NCBI RefSeq assembly: GCF_001870465.1
Contig: NZ_MDGK01000024.1
Location: 1-64,000, forward strand
Direction: 5' to 3'
Length of the DNA stretch: 64,000 nt
DNA from: Pseudomonas extremorientalis
GTDB taxonomy: Bacteria > Pseudomonadota > Gammaproteobacteria > Pseudomonadales > Pseudomonadaceae
Shown: one piece after another, positions 56,295 through 64,000 of the stretch
Position numbering within the stretch: the first letter of the stretch is position 1
How the letters are laid out: each line of letters starts with the position of its first letter
Made by a program: the position numbers and the translations under genes
The notes under the pieces: model-generated
Seen by the model: only the letters and a program-made list of their open reading frames with translations
What the model was told of the DNA's origin: nothing
Database searches by the model: none

Positions 56295-57185
56295 TCAGGC
56301 CTCGCCCAACAACAACCCCTGCTCCCGCGCGCACAACTCCACCACGTAATCCCACAACACCCGCAGCCGCACTGACTTGTGCAATTCCCGGCGCGAGCTG
56401 ATCCAGTAGCTGCGCTGGATCCCCTCCCCCGGCAGCAACGGCACCAGGTCCGGGTCGCCGGCGGCCATGAAGCACGGTAATACCGCAATCCCCAAACCGG
56501 AGCGCGCCGCCTGATGCTGGGCGATCACGCTGGTGCTGTGGAACACCACCTTGGGGTTGCGGCAGAAGCTGCTGAGGAATTTGAGTTCCTGGCTGAACAG
56601 CAGGTCGTCGACGTAATCGATCCAGGCGTGTGCCGCAAGGTCTTCGCGCTTTTCAATCGGCGGGTTGCGCGCCAGGTAGGCGCGACTGGCATAGAGGGCC
56701 AGGCGGTAGTCGGTAAGTTTGCGCGTGACCAGTTGATCGACGCTCGGCCGCTCGAGGTGGATGCTGATTTCCGCTTCGCGGTTGAGGATGCTGACAAAGC
56801 GCGGCACCGCCACCAGCTCCACTTCCAACCCGGGGTAGCGCTCGAACAGCCCGCCCATGCGGCTGGCCAGGAACATCACGCCCAGGCCTTCGGCCACACC
56901 CAGGCGGATCTTGCCCAGGGGCGCGGCAGCATGAGTCAGCTCGTCTTCGGCCAGCAGTGCGACGTTTTCCATGGCCTCGGCATGTTTTAGCAGGGCCTCG
57001 CCGGCGGGGGTCAGTTCGTAGCCCTGGGCATGCTGCACGAATAGCGCGGTGCCGAGACTTTTCTCGATCGCCTCGATATGCCGGGCCACAGTGGCGTGGG
57101 TGGTTTTCAGGCGTTGCGCGGCGGTGAGCAAGCGACCGCTGCGCTGCAGCTCGAGAAAGTACCGCAGGTCATTCCAGTCGAACAT
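56295..57185 (-). CDS. LysR-family transcriptional regulator
   Basis: A 296-residue regulator with the helix-turn-helix LQRSGRLLTAAQRLKTTHATVARHIEAIEKSLG and a CrgA-like effector domain. The start MFDWNDLRYF at 57185 is the usual one for this subgroup. It is divergent from the GMC oxidoreductase gene and likely controls it and the MHS transporter. Confidence 0.87.
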   Translation of the reverse strand: MFDWNDLRYFLELQRSGRLLTAAQRLKTTHATVARHIEAIEKSLGTALFVQHAQGYELTPAGEALLKHAEAMENVALLAEDELTHAAAPLGKIRLGVAEGLGVMFLASRMGGLFERYPGLEVELVAVPRFVSILNREAEISIHLERPSVDQLVTRKLTDYRLALYASRAYLARNPPIEKREDLAAHAWIDYVDDLLFSQELKFLSSFCRNPKVVFHSTSVIAQHQAARSGLGIAVLPCFMAAGDPDLVPLLPGEGIQRSYWISSRRELHKSVRLRVLWDYVVELCAREQGLLLGEA

Positions 57186-57243
57186 GACGCCTCCATTGCC
57201 TATCCCTGGGCTACGCTGTTTAAAAACGCACAGCAGCTGGGTA

Positions 57244-57274
57244 AAAACTAACATTTTTAAGACGAAAACTAACA
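57244..57274. promoter_or_regulatory. Direct repeats in the LysR/GMC divergent region
   Basis: AAAACTAACA occurs at 57244-57253 and again at 57265-57274, 21 bases apart, which is two helical turns. It lies between the divergent LysR and GMC genes and is a good candidate for the regulator site. Confidence 0.5.
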
Positions 57275-57315
57275 ACTAGGATGGGGCCAATAAGAAAAAC
57301 AAGCGAGACCTTCAG

Positions 57316-58962
57316 ATGCCCATTGCAACTGCTGAATACGATTACATCGTCGTAGGCGCCGGCCCAGCGGGCTGCCTGCTGGCCAATCGACTGTCCGCCA
57401 ACCCCGCCCACCGCGTGCTGCTGCTCGAAGCCGGTGGCCGCGACAATTACCCCTGGATCCATATCCCCGTCGGCTACCTGTTCTGCATCGGCAACCCACG
57501 CACCGACTGGTGCTTCAAGACCGAAGCCCAGGAAGGCCTGCAAGGCCGTGCGCTGAGTTATCCACGGGGCAAGGTGCTGGGCGGCTGCTCCTCCATCAAC
57601 GGCATGATCTACATGCGTGGCCAGGCCCGGGACTACGACGGCTGGGCGGCCGCAGGTAATGAAGGTTGGGCGTGGAAGGACGTGCTGCCGCTGTTCAAGC
57701 AGAGCGAGAACCACTTTGCCGGCGGCTCGGAATTTCACAGCGACGGCGGTGAATGGCGAGTCGAGCAACAGCGTCTGCACTGGCCGATCCTCGATGCGTT
57801 CCGCGATGCGGCGGCGCAGAGCGGCATCGCCAACATCAGCGATTTCAACCAGGGCGATAACGAAGGCTGCGGCTACTTCCAGGTCAACCAGAAGGCCGGG
57901 GTACGCTGGAACGCGGCCAAGGCGTTTCTCAAGCCGGTGCGCCAGCGCCCCAACCTCACCGTGCTGACCGAAGTGGAAGTGGACCGCGTGCTCCTGGAAA
58001 ACGGCCGTGCCTGCCAAGTGGTCGGGCGTCAACACGGCCAGCAAGTGAGCTGGAAAGCGCGCAAGGAGATTGTGCTGTGCGCCGGTGCAGTGGGTTCGCC
58101 GGGCATCCTGCAACGGTCAGGGATCGGTCCCGCCAACGTGCTTAAGCCACTGGGCATCGAAGTGCTGCATGAACTGCCCGGCGTCGGCGGCAACCTCCAG
58201 GACCACCTGCAACTGCGGCTGATCTACAAACTGGAAAACGCCCGCACCCTCAACCAGATCGCCGGCACCCTGTGGGGCAAGATGGGCATGGGCCTGCGCT
58301 ACCTCTACGACCGCAGCGGCCCGCTGTCGATGGCGCCCAGTCAACTGGGTGCGTTTGCGCGCTCGGGTCCGGAACAGACCTCGGCCAACCTGGAATACCA
58401 CGTACAGCCACTGTCCCTGGAGCGTTTCGGCGAACCGTTGCACGGGTTCCCGGCGTTTACCGCGTCGGTCTGCGACTTGCGTCCGCAGAGCCGGGGCCGT
58501 ATCGACATCCGCTCGGCCAACCCGGCGGACGCACCGCTGATCCGCCCCAACTACCTCAGCCATCCGGAAGACCTGCGCGTGGCCGCCGATGCGATCCGCC
58601 TGACGCGCCGCATCGTCGCCGCACCGGCCCTGAGCCAGTTCAAGCCGGTGGAGTATCTGCCGGGCGATTCGCTGCAGACCGAAGCGCAATTGCACGAAGC
58701 CGCCGCACGCATCGGAACGACGATCTTCCACCCGGTCGGCACCTGCCGCATGGGCAACGATAAAGACGCAGTGGTCGACGCCCAACTGCGGGTGCACGGC
58801 GTGCCCGGCTTGCGCATCGCCGACGCTTCGATCATGCCGCGCATCACCTCTGGCAATACCTGTTCACCCACGCTGATGATCGCGGAGAAGGCCGCGCAGC
58901 TGATCCTTTCGCCGAATACAAGGAGTCTCGCCCCGGAGAAAGAACTGGTTCATGCAATCTGA
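57316..58962 (+). CDS. GMC-family FAD oxidoreductase (choline/alcohol dehydrogenase type)
   Basis: A 548-residue flavoprotein. The FAD fold is VVGAGPAGCLLANRL near the N-terminus, GMC signature 1 is PRGKVLGGCSSINGMIYMRG, and the catalytic histidine lies in FHPVGTCRMG; a second, ITSGNTCSP, is near the end. It oxidises an alcohol in the cytoplasm or at the membrane. It is followed after 65 bases by an MHS transporter and divergent from a LysR gene, so the three form an uptake and oxidation unit. The substrate is not known. Confidence 0.9.
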   Translation: MPIATAEYDYIVVGAGPAGCLLANRLSANPAHRVLLLEAGGRDNYPWIHIPVGYLFCIGNPRTDWCFKTEAQEGLQGRALSYPRGKVLGGCSSINGMIYMRGQARDYDGWAAAGNEGWAWKDVLPLFKQSENHFAGGSEFHSDGGEWRVEQQRLHWPILDAFRDAAAQSGIANISDFNQGDNEGCGYFQVNQKAGVRWNAAKAFLKPVRQRPNLTVLTEVEVDRVLLENGRACQVVGRQHGQQVSWKARKEIVLCAGAVGSPGILQRSGIGPANVLKPLGIEVLHELPGVGGNLQDHLQLRLIYKLENARTLNQIAGTLWGKMGMGLRYLYDRSGPLSMAPSQLGAFARSGPEQTSANLEYHVQPLSLERFGEPLHGFPAFTASVCDLRPQSRGRIDIRSANPADAPLIRPNYLSHPEDLRVAADAIRLTRRIVAAPALSQFKPVEYLPGDSLQTEAQLHEAAARIGTTIFHPVGTCRMGNDKDAVVDAQLRVHGVPGLRIADASIMPRITSGNTCSPTLMIAEKAAQLILSPNTRSLAPEKELVHAI

Positions 58963-59027
58963 ATAGCGGCGCCGAACCTGGCGCCGACAGTGGAACAACA
59001 ATAAATAATCACTGTGAGGGCTACCCG

Positions 59028-60650
59028 ATGTCAGAACATGCTCAAACCCTGGGCTCGCCGGTCGACGCGAGCACCAGCAACGACTCAAAGAAAGTCATCT
59101 TCGCCTCGTCCCTGGGGACGGTGTTCGAGTGGTATGACTTTTTCCTCTACGGCGCCCTGGCGGCGGTGATCAGCAAGCAGTTCTTCGCCGGGGTCAACGA
59201 CACCACGGCATTCATCTTTGCCCTGATGGCCTTTGCGGCCGGCTTTGTAGTGCGGCCCTTCGGTGCGCTGGTGTTTGGTCGGTTGGGCGACATGATCGGG
59301 CGCAAGTACACCTTTTTGGTCACCATCATTCTGATGGGCGTGGCGACCTTCTGTGTCGGGTTGCTGCCAACCTACGCCAGCATCGGCATCGCAGCGCCGA
59401 TCATCCTGATCGTACTGCGCATGCTGCAGGGCCTGGCGCTGGGCGGCGAATACGGCGGCGCCGCAACCTACGTGGCCGAGCACGCACCGGCCGGCAAGCG
59501 CGGCTTCCACACCAGCTGGATTCAATCCACGGCGACCATCGGCCTGCTGCTGTCGCTGCTGGTGGTGCTGGCCTGCCGTTACTTCACCGGTGACCAGTTC
59601 GAAGTCTGGGGCTGGCGCATTCCGTTCCTGTTCTCCATCGTGCTGCTGGGCATTTCCACCTGGATCCGCATGAGCCTGCACGAATCGCCCGCGTTCCTGA
59701 AAATGAAAGAGGAAGGCAAGGCCAGCAAGGCGCCGATCCGTGAGTCCTTCGGCAAATGGGAAAACCTCAAGGTGGTGCTGATCGCGCTGTTCAGCATCAA
59801 CGGCGGGCAAGCGGTAACCTTCTACGCGGCGCAGTTCTACGTGCTGTTCTTCCTCACGCAGTTCCTGAAGATGGACCCGGCCCTGGCCAACATGCTGTTG
59901 ATCATCAGCGTGGTGATCGGTGCACCGTTCTTTATCTTCTTCGGCTGGCTGTCGGACAAGATCGGGCGCAAGCCGGTGCTGATGCTCGGCCTGCTGCTGG
60001 CCACCGTGCTGTATTTCCCGATCTTCAAGAGCCTGGCGCACTACACCAACCCGGCGATGGACCAGGCCAGCACCCAGGCGCCGATCACCGTGATGGCCGA
60101 CCCGGCCACCTGCACCTTCCAGTTCGACCCGGTGGGCAAGGCGAAATTTGACAGCCCGTGCGACAAGGTCAAGACCTTCCTGGTCAAGCAAGGCCTGCCC
60201 TACAGCAGCGTCGCCGCCCCCGCCGGCAGCCCCGTGCAAGTGAGCGTGGGCGACGTGCGTATCGATGGTTTTGACGAAAAAGCCCTGCGTGGCGCGGTGA
60301 CCCTGGCCGGCTATCCGTCTTCGGCGGACGTGGCCCAGGTCAACAAGACCATGGTGGTGGTGCTGATCGTGGCGCTGATCCTGATTGCCGCGATGTGCTA
60401 CGGCCCGCTGGCAGCGCTGATGGTGGAGCTATTCCCGACGCGTATCCGCTACACCTCGATGTCCCTGCCCTACCACATCGGTAACGGCTGGTTTGGCGGG
60501 TTCCTGCCGACCGTATCGTTTGCCCTGGTGGTCTACACCGGCGATATCTTCTACGGCCTGTGGTACCCGGTGGTGGTGACCGGGGTGAGTTTGATCGTGG
60601 GGATGGTCTGCCTTAAAGAGACCCGTCACGTGGATATCGATAACAACTAA
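59028..60650 (+). CDS. MHS-type MFS transporter
   Basis: A 540-residue metabolite:proton symporter (ProP/ShiA/KgtP group). GTVFEWYDFFLYG and RMLQGLALGGEYGGAATYVAEHAP are the subfamily signatures. An extra periplasmic loop of about 90 residues lies between helices 9 and 10 (about 345-440) and carries the two cysteines of TCTF and PCDK, which may form a disulphide. This loop is seen in a subset of the family. It probably imports the GMC enzyme's substrate. Confidence 0.88.
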   Translation: MSEHAQTLGSPVDASTSNDSKKVIFASSLGTVFEWYDFFLYGALAAVISKQFFAGVNDTTAFIFALMAFAAGFVVRPFGALVFGRLGDMIGRKYTFLVTIILMGVATFCVGLLPTYASIGIAAPIILIVLRMLQGLALGGEYGGAATYVAEHAPAGKRGFHTSWIQSTATIGLLLSLLVVLACRYFTGDQFEVWGWRIPFLFSIVLLGISTWIRMSLHESPAFLKMKEEGKASKAPIRESFGKWENLKVVLIALFSINGGQAVTFYAAQFYVLFFLTQFLKMDPALANMLLIISVVIGAPFFIFFGWLSDKIGRKPVLMLGLLLATVLYFPIFKSLAHYTNPAMDQASTQAPITVMADPATCTFQFDPVGKAKFDSPCDKVKTFLVKQGLPYSSVAAPAGSPVQVSVGDVRIDGFDEKALRGAVTLAGYPSSADVAQVNKTMVVVLIVALILIAAMCYGPLAALMVELFPTRIRYTSMSLPYHIGNGWFGGFLPTVSFALVVYTGDIFYGLWYPVVVTGVSLIVGMVCLKETRHVDIDNN

Positions 60651-60678
60651 CCCGATCTCCTGAGCACAGAAGATCCGC

Positions 60679-60705
60679 TGTGGGAGGGGGCAAGCCCCTC
60701 CCACA
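60679..60705. repeat. Single REP hairpin
   Basis: TGTGGGAGGGG-GCAAG-CCCCTCCCACA is a short REP-type stem common between Pseudomonas fluorescens genes. It follows the transporter stop by 28 bases and may act as its terminator. Confidence 0.75.
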
Positions 60706-60815
60706 TTTGCCTTCAGGCGCCTACATAAATTGCTGTACATCCATACAGATAATGGTTGATCAATGCGCGCCGACTGAGCATCCTGCACAGCATCAACCCG
60801 ATCTGTGTGACGACC

Positions 60816-62765
60816 ATGCGCCTGTACCTCTGTGAAAAACCCTCCCAGGCCAAGGACATTGCGGCCGTGCTCGGCGCCAGCCGCCGTGGCGAGGGGTGCT
60901 GGCTGGGCAATGGGGTCACGGTCACCTGGTGCATCGGCCACCTGCTGGAAACCGCCCCGCCGGATGCCTACGACGAAAAGTACAAGCGCTGGGTACTGGC
61001 CGACCTGCCCATCGTCCCGGAAAAATGGAAGATGCGCGTCAAGCCCAAGACCGCCAGCCAGTTCAAGGCGGTCAAGCGCCTGCTGGGGGAAGCCCAGGAG
61101 CTGGTGATCGCCACCGACGCCGACCGTGAAGGCGAGATGATCGCCCGCGAGCTGGTGGAGCATTGCCGTTATCGCGGGCCGATCCAGCGGCTGTGGCTAT
61201 CCGCGCTGGATGATGCCTCGATCCGCAAGGCCCTGGCGGCGCTCAAGCCGGGCGCCGAGACGTTCAGCCTGTATCACTCGGCCCTGGGCCGCTCCCGCGC
61301 CGACTGGCTGATTGGCATGAACATGAGCCGCCTGTTCACCTTGCTCGGGCGCCAATCCGGTTACCAGGGCGTGTTGCCCGTAGGCCGGGTGCAAACGCCA
61401 ACCCTGCGCCTGGTGGTGGACCGCGATCGCAGCATCGCCGATTTTGTGCCGGTGGCTTACTGGGCCATCGATGTCGACCTGCGCCACGGGGGCATGACCT
61501 TTACCGCCCAATGGCGCGCGCCCGAGGACGCCTGTGACGACCAGGGCCGCTGCCTCAAACCGCAGTTGGCGCGGGACGCGGCCGACGCCATGACCAACGC
61601 CGCCACCGCCCTGCTGGTGAAACTGCGCACCGAGCGCATGCGTGAAGTGGCGCCCCTGCCCTTCGACCTGGGCACCCTGCAGGAAATCTGCTCCAGGAAG
61701 CTCGGCCTTGGCGCCCAGGAAACCCTGGATATCGCCCAGTCGTTGTATGAAACCCATAAAGTCATCACCTACCCGCGCAGTGATTGCGGCTATCTACCGA
61801 TGAGCCAGCACCCCGACGCGCCGAAGATCCTGGCTGCGTTGGCACGTGCGGATACCGCAGTGAACGAGCTGATGCCGCATATCGATGCCCAGCGACGCTC
61901 GCGGGCGTGGAACGATGCCAAGGTCAGCGCTCACCACGGCATCATCCCTACCGGCGCCGGCAAGGATGTGGAACAACTCACCGGCAAGCATCGTGCGGTG
62001 TATACCCTGATCCGCGCACGCTACCTGGCGCAGTTCCTGCCCAACCATGAGTACGATCGCACCCAGGCGGATTTCGACTGTGCGAATCAGGCGTTGCGTG
62101 CAGTGGGCAAAGTAGTGATCGAACCGGGCTGGAAACGCGCCCTGCCCGAAGCCCTGGCGCCAGCCAAGGGACGTGAAGCGCCGGCTCCGCAAGCCCTGCC
62201 GCCATTGGTACAGGGCCAGGATTATGGGGTGGCCAGGGTCAACCTCAAGGACCTGTGGACCCAACCGCCCAAACCCTTTACCGAAGGTGACCTGATCAAG
62301 GCGATGAAAAACGTCGCCAAGTTGGTGGAAGACCCGCTGCTCAAGCAAAAGCTCAAGGACACCACCGGCATCGGCACCGAGGCCACCCGCGCTGGCATCA
62401 TCCAGGGGCTGTTGGACCGTGGTTACCTGGTGAAGAACGGCAAGGCGCTATCAGCTACACCGGCGGCATTCAGCCTGATCGACGCCGTGCCCCGGGCCAT
62501 CGCCGACCCAGGCACCACCGCCATCTGGGAGCAGGCCCTGGACATGGTGCAAAGCGGCGAAATGAGCCTGGAAGACTTCGTCGCCAAGCAGGCGGCCTGG
62601 ATGAGCAAGCAGGTCGCCCGTTGCAATGGCATGCGCATGACCATCACCGGTCCCGCCAGCCCGGCAGGCCGAGGTGCCACGCCATGGAAAAAGAAACGCA
62701 AGAGCACGCCACGCAAGACGACGGCCAGTCCCAAGCGGGCCAAAAAACCGACAAATGCCGGCTAA
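60816..62765 (+). CDS. topB: DNA topoisomerase III
   Basis: A 649-residue type IA topoisomerase that decatenates DNA. The TOPRIM domain begins LYLCEKPSQAKDIAAVLG and has DADREGEMIARE; the catalytic tyrosine is Y319 in VITYPRSDCGY. A lysine/arginine-rich tail (KKKRKSTPRK, SPKRAKK) ends the protein. The start at 60816 (MRLYLCEKP) is the family start; the ORF is open 20 codons further upstream. No zinc finger is present, as usual for TopB. Confidence 0.95.
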   Translation: MRLYLCEKPSQAKDIAAVLGASRRGEGCWLGNGVTVTWCIGHLLETAPPDAYDEKYKRWVLADLPIVPEKWKMRVKPKTASQFKAVKRLLGEAQELVIATDADREGEMIARELVEHCRYRGPIQRLWLSALDDASIRKALAALKPGAETFSLYHSALGRSRADWLIGMNMSRLFTLLGRQSGYQGVLPVGRVQTPTLRLVVDRDRSIADFVPVAYWAIDVDLRHGGMTFTAQWRAPEDACDDQGRCLKPQLARDAADAMTNAATALLVKLRTERMREVAPLPFDLGTLQEICSRKLGLGAQETLDIAQSLYETHKVITYPRSDCGYLPMSQHPDAPKILAALARADTAVNELMPHIDAQRRSRAWNDAKVSAHHGIIPTGAGKDVEQLTGKHRAVYTLIRARYLAQFLPNHEYDRTQADFDCANQALRAVGKVVIEPGWKRALPEALAPAKGREAPAPQALPPLVQGQDYGVARVNLKDLWTQPPKPFTEGDLIKAMKNVAKLVEDPLLKQKLKDTTGIGTEATRAGIIQGLLDRGYLVKNGKALSATPAAFSLIDAVPRAIADPGTTAIWEQALDMVQSGEMSLEDFVAKQAAWMSKQVARCNGMRMTITGPASPAGRGATPWKKKRKSTPRKTTASPKRAKKPTNAG

Positions 62766-62896
62766 ACACCCAAAAAAACCGGCGAATGACGTTTTTCGAC
62801 GGGTTTAGCGCCGCTTTGGACCTTGCAGCGCGGTGGCCGGTCTAGGATTCTGTAGTGGGACCCTGACTAACCAACAACAACACCGGAGTGGCCGCC

Positions 62897-63337
62897 ATGA
62901 AGACCGTTGCAGAAGTGCTCAAAGCCAAGGACCAGAAAAACCAGGAAGTGCATGTCATCAAACACGACCACACCGTGTTTGAAGCCTTGGTGCGGATGTC
63001 GGAGAAAAACGTCGGGGCCTTGCCGGTGGTCCAGGATGACGTAGTGGTCGGGATCATCAGCGAGCGTGATTACGCCCGCAAAATCATGCTCAAGGGGCTG
63101 TCGTCGGTCACCACCAAGGTCCATGAGGTGATGAGCTCCCCGGTGATCACCGTCGACACCCATAAAAAGGTCGATGAGTGTATGAATATCATGACCGACA
63201 GTCACCTGCGCCACCTGCCCGTGGTCGAAGACGGCAAGCTGTTGGGGCTGCTGTCCATCGGCGACCTGGTCAAGGAAGCCATTGCCGACCAGGCTGACCT
63301 GATCAAACAGCTGGAGCAGTACATCCGCGGCGAATAG
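62897..63337 (+). CDS. Paired CBS-domain protein
   Basis: A 146-residue protein consisting of two CBS domains (ALPVVQDDVVVGIISERDYARKI and HLPVVEDGKLLGLLSIGDLVKEAI), which bind adenine nucleotides as a dimer. GGAG at 62885-62888 gives the ATG at 62897; a GTG at 62888 is the alternative. It precedes a Sir2 gene by 8 bases, and the two are probably co-transcribed. Confidence 0.9.
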   Translation: MKTVAEVLKAKDQKNQEVHVIKHDHTVFEALVRMSEKNVGALPVVQDDVVVGIISERDYARKIMLKGLSSVTTKVHEVMSSPVITVDTHKKVDECMNIMTDSHLRHLPVVEDGKLLGLLSIGDLVKEAIADQADLIKQLEQYIRGE

Positions 63338-63345
63338 GGGAGCCC

Positions 63346-64000
63346 ATGCTCGACACGCTGAAACACCAAGAGAACCAACTCGATACCTTGCATCGGGCCA
63401 TGGCCGAACGGCACTTTCTGGTGTTGACCGGTGCGGGGATCAGCACGTCGTCGGGCATTCCCGACTACCGCGACAGTGACGGCGTGCGCCGGGGCAAGGC
63501 GCCGATGATGTACCAGGAGTTCCTCGCCACCGCGCAGGCACGCCGCCGTTATTGGGCGCGGGCGATGCTCGGGTGGCCGAGGGTCCGCATTGCGCAGCCG
63601 AACAAGGCGCACCTGGCATTGGCGACATTGCAGCAACGCGGGCGTATCAGCGGGCTGATCACACAAAACGTCGACACCCTGCATGATCAGGCCGGCACCC
63701 ATGATGTAATCGAACTGCACGGCAGCCTGCACCGGGTGCTGTGCCTGGATTGCCAGTTGCGCAGTGCACGCGATGCAATTCAGCGGCAGATGGAAATCGA
63801 CAACCCCTACCTGGCGCAGGTCCATGCGGTGCAGGCGCCCGATGGAGACACCTTGCTCGACCCTGCTTTTGAAGAACACTTTCAGGTCCCCCACTGCCCC
63901 CATTGCAATGGCGAGCGCCTGAAGCCGGATGTGGTGTTTTTCGGTGAGAACGTAGCACCGGCGACAGCAGCCAGGGCAATGGCCGCCGTCGGCCATGCCG
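63346..64000 (+). CDS. Sir2-family NAD-dependent protein deacylase (partial, runs off the window)
   Basis: The start at 63346 has GGGGAG a few bases upstream. At least 218 residues are visible before the edge. Motifs are TGAGIST SSGIPDYR for NAD, TQNVDTLH, the catalytic histidine in ELHGSLH, and zinc cysteines CLDC and CPHC. It removes acyl groups from lysines using NAD. It follows the CBS gene by 8 bases. The C-terminus is outside the window. Confidence 0.9.
   Translation, partial: MLDTLKHQENQLDTLHRAMAERHFLVLTGAGISTSSGIPDYRDSDGVRRGKAPMMYQEFLATAQARRRYWARAMLGWPRVRIAQPNKAHLALATLQQRGRISGLITQNVDTLHDQAGTHDVIELHGSLHRVLCLDCQLRSARDAIQRQMEIDNPYLAQVHAVQAPDGDTLLDPAFEEHFQVPHCPHCNGERLKPDVVFFGENVAPATAARAMAAVGHA

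Overview
The window is a 64 kb stretch of GC-rich chromosome from a Pseudomonas of the P. fluorescens group. The evidence is the gacA-uvrC-pgsA-tRNA-Gly(GCC) block (gacA with its TTG start), P. fluorescens-type REP hairpins, a DUF1652 gene, an AlkC glycosylase, and many LysR and XRE regulators. Function is inferred from protein motifs read by eye; no database search was run.

Layout. 0.2-4.9 kb: an AraC-family regulator divergent from a class-III aminotransferase, an aldehyde dehydrogenase and a cytochrome b561, which look like an amine or amino-acid catabolic set. 4.9-15.6 kb: an outer-membrane barrel gene whose signal peptide holds a run of ten C, divergent from twelve tightly packed same-strand genes. 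These are DUF6152-like and other secreted proteins, an esterase-like hydrolase, two paralogous DUF6644-like membrane proteins, a DUF6162-like protein, a binding protein-ATPase-permease-binding protein ABC cassette ordered like fpvCDEF, and two periplasmic proteins resembling NikL and NikM/DUF4198. I read this as a metal or metal-chelate uptake operon and think it is the most promising undescribed system here. 15.5-23.8 kb: a creatininase/MFS pair with a LysR regulator, a GT39-like membrane protein with an alpha/beta hydrolase, and a LysR/MFS efflux pair.

23.9-29.2 kb: the gacA block, a divergent XRE/BcepMu-gp16-like pair resembling a stranded Mu-type phage switch, a GNAT and a nitrilase-family hydrolase. 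29.3-30.9 kb: a DAHP synthase gene preceded by two small leader ORFs. The first has a dense Phe/Tyr/Trp run followed by a textbook terminator; the second starts with four Tyr in nine residues. 31-37 kb: a gene remnant, dkgB, and a BvgA/BvgS-like phosphorelay with an extra receiver lacking the phospho-Asp. 37-41 kb: mgtC and mgtA with a long leader. 41-46.6 kb: FKBP, a collapsed hicAB locus with its operator still present, and an AT-richer cassette of a flavin amino-acid monooxygenase, a nitrilase-family amidase and an internally duplicated membrane protein.

46.7-64 kb: a REP pair, a lysozyme-like lipoprotein, a PAS-LuxR regulator, DUF1652, MFS, an RcnB-like protein, an XRE-cupin regulator in front of a gamma-glutamyl-amine-type glutamine synthetase and alkC, a DUF3857 transglutaminase, a LysR/GMC oxidoreductase/MHS transporter set, topB, a CBS protein, and a Sir2 deacetylase cut by the window edge. 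Bases 1-231 hold no gene I can support.
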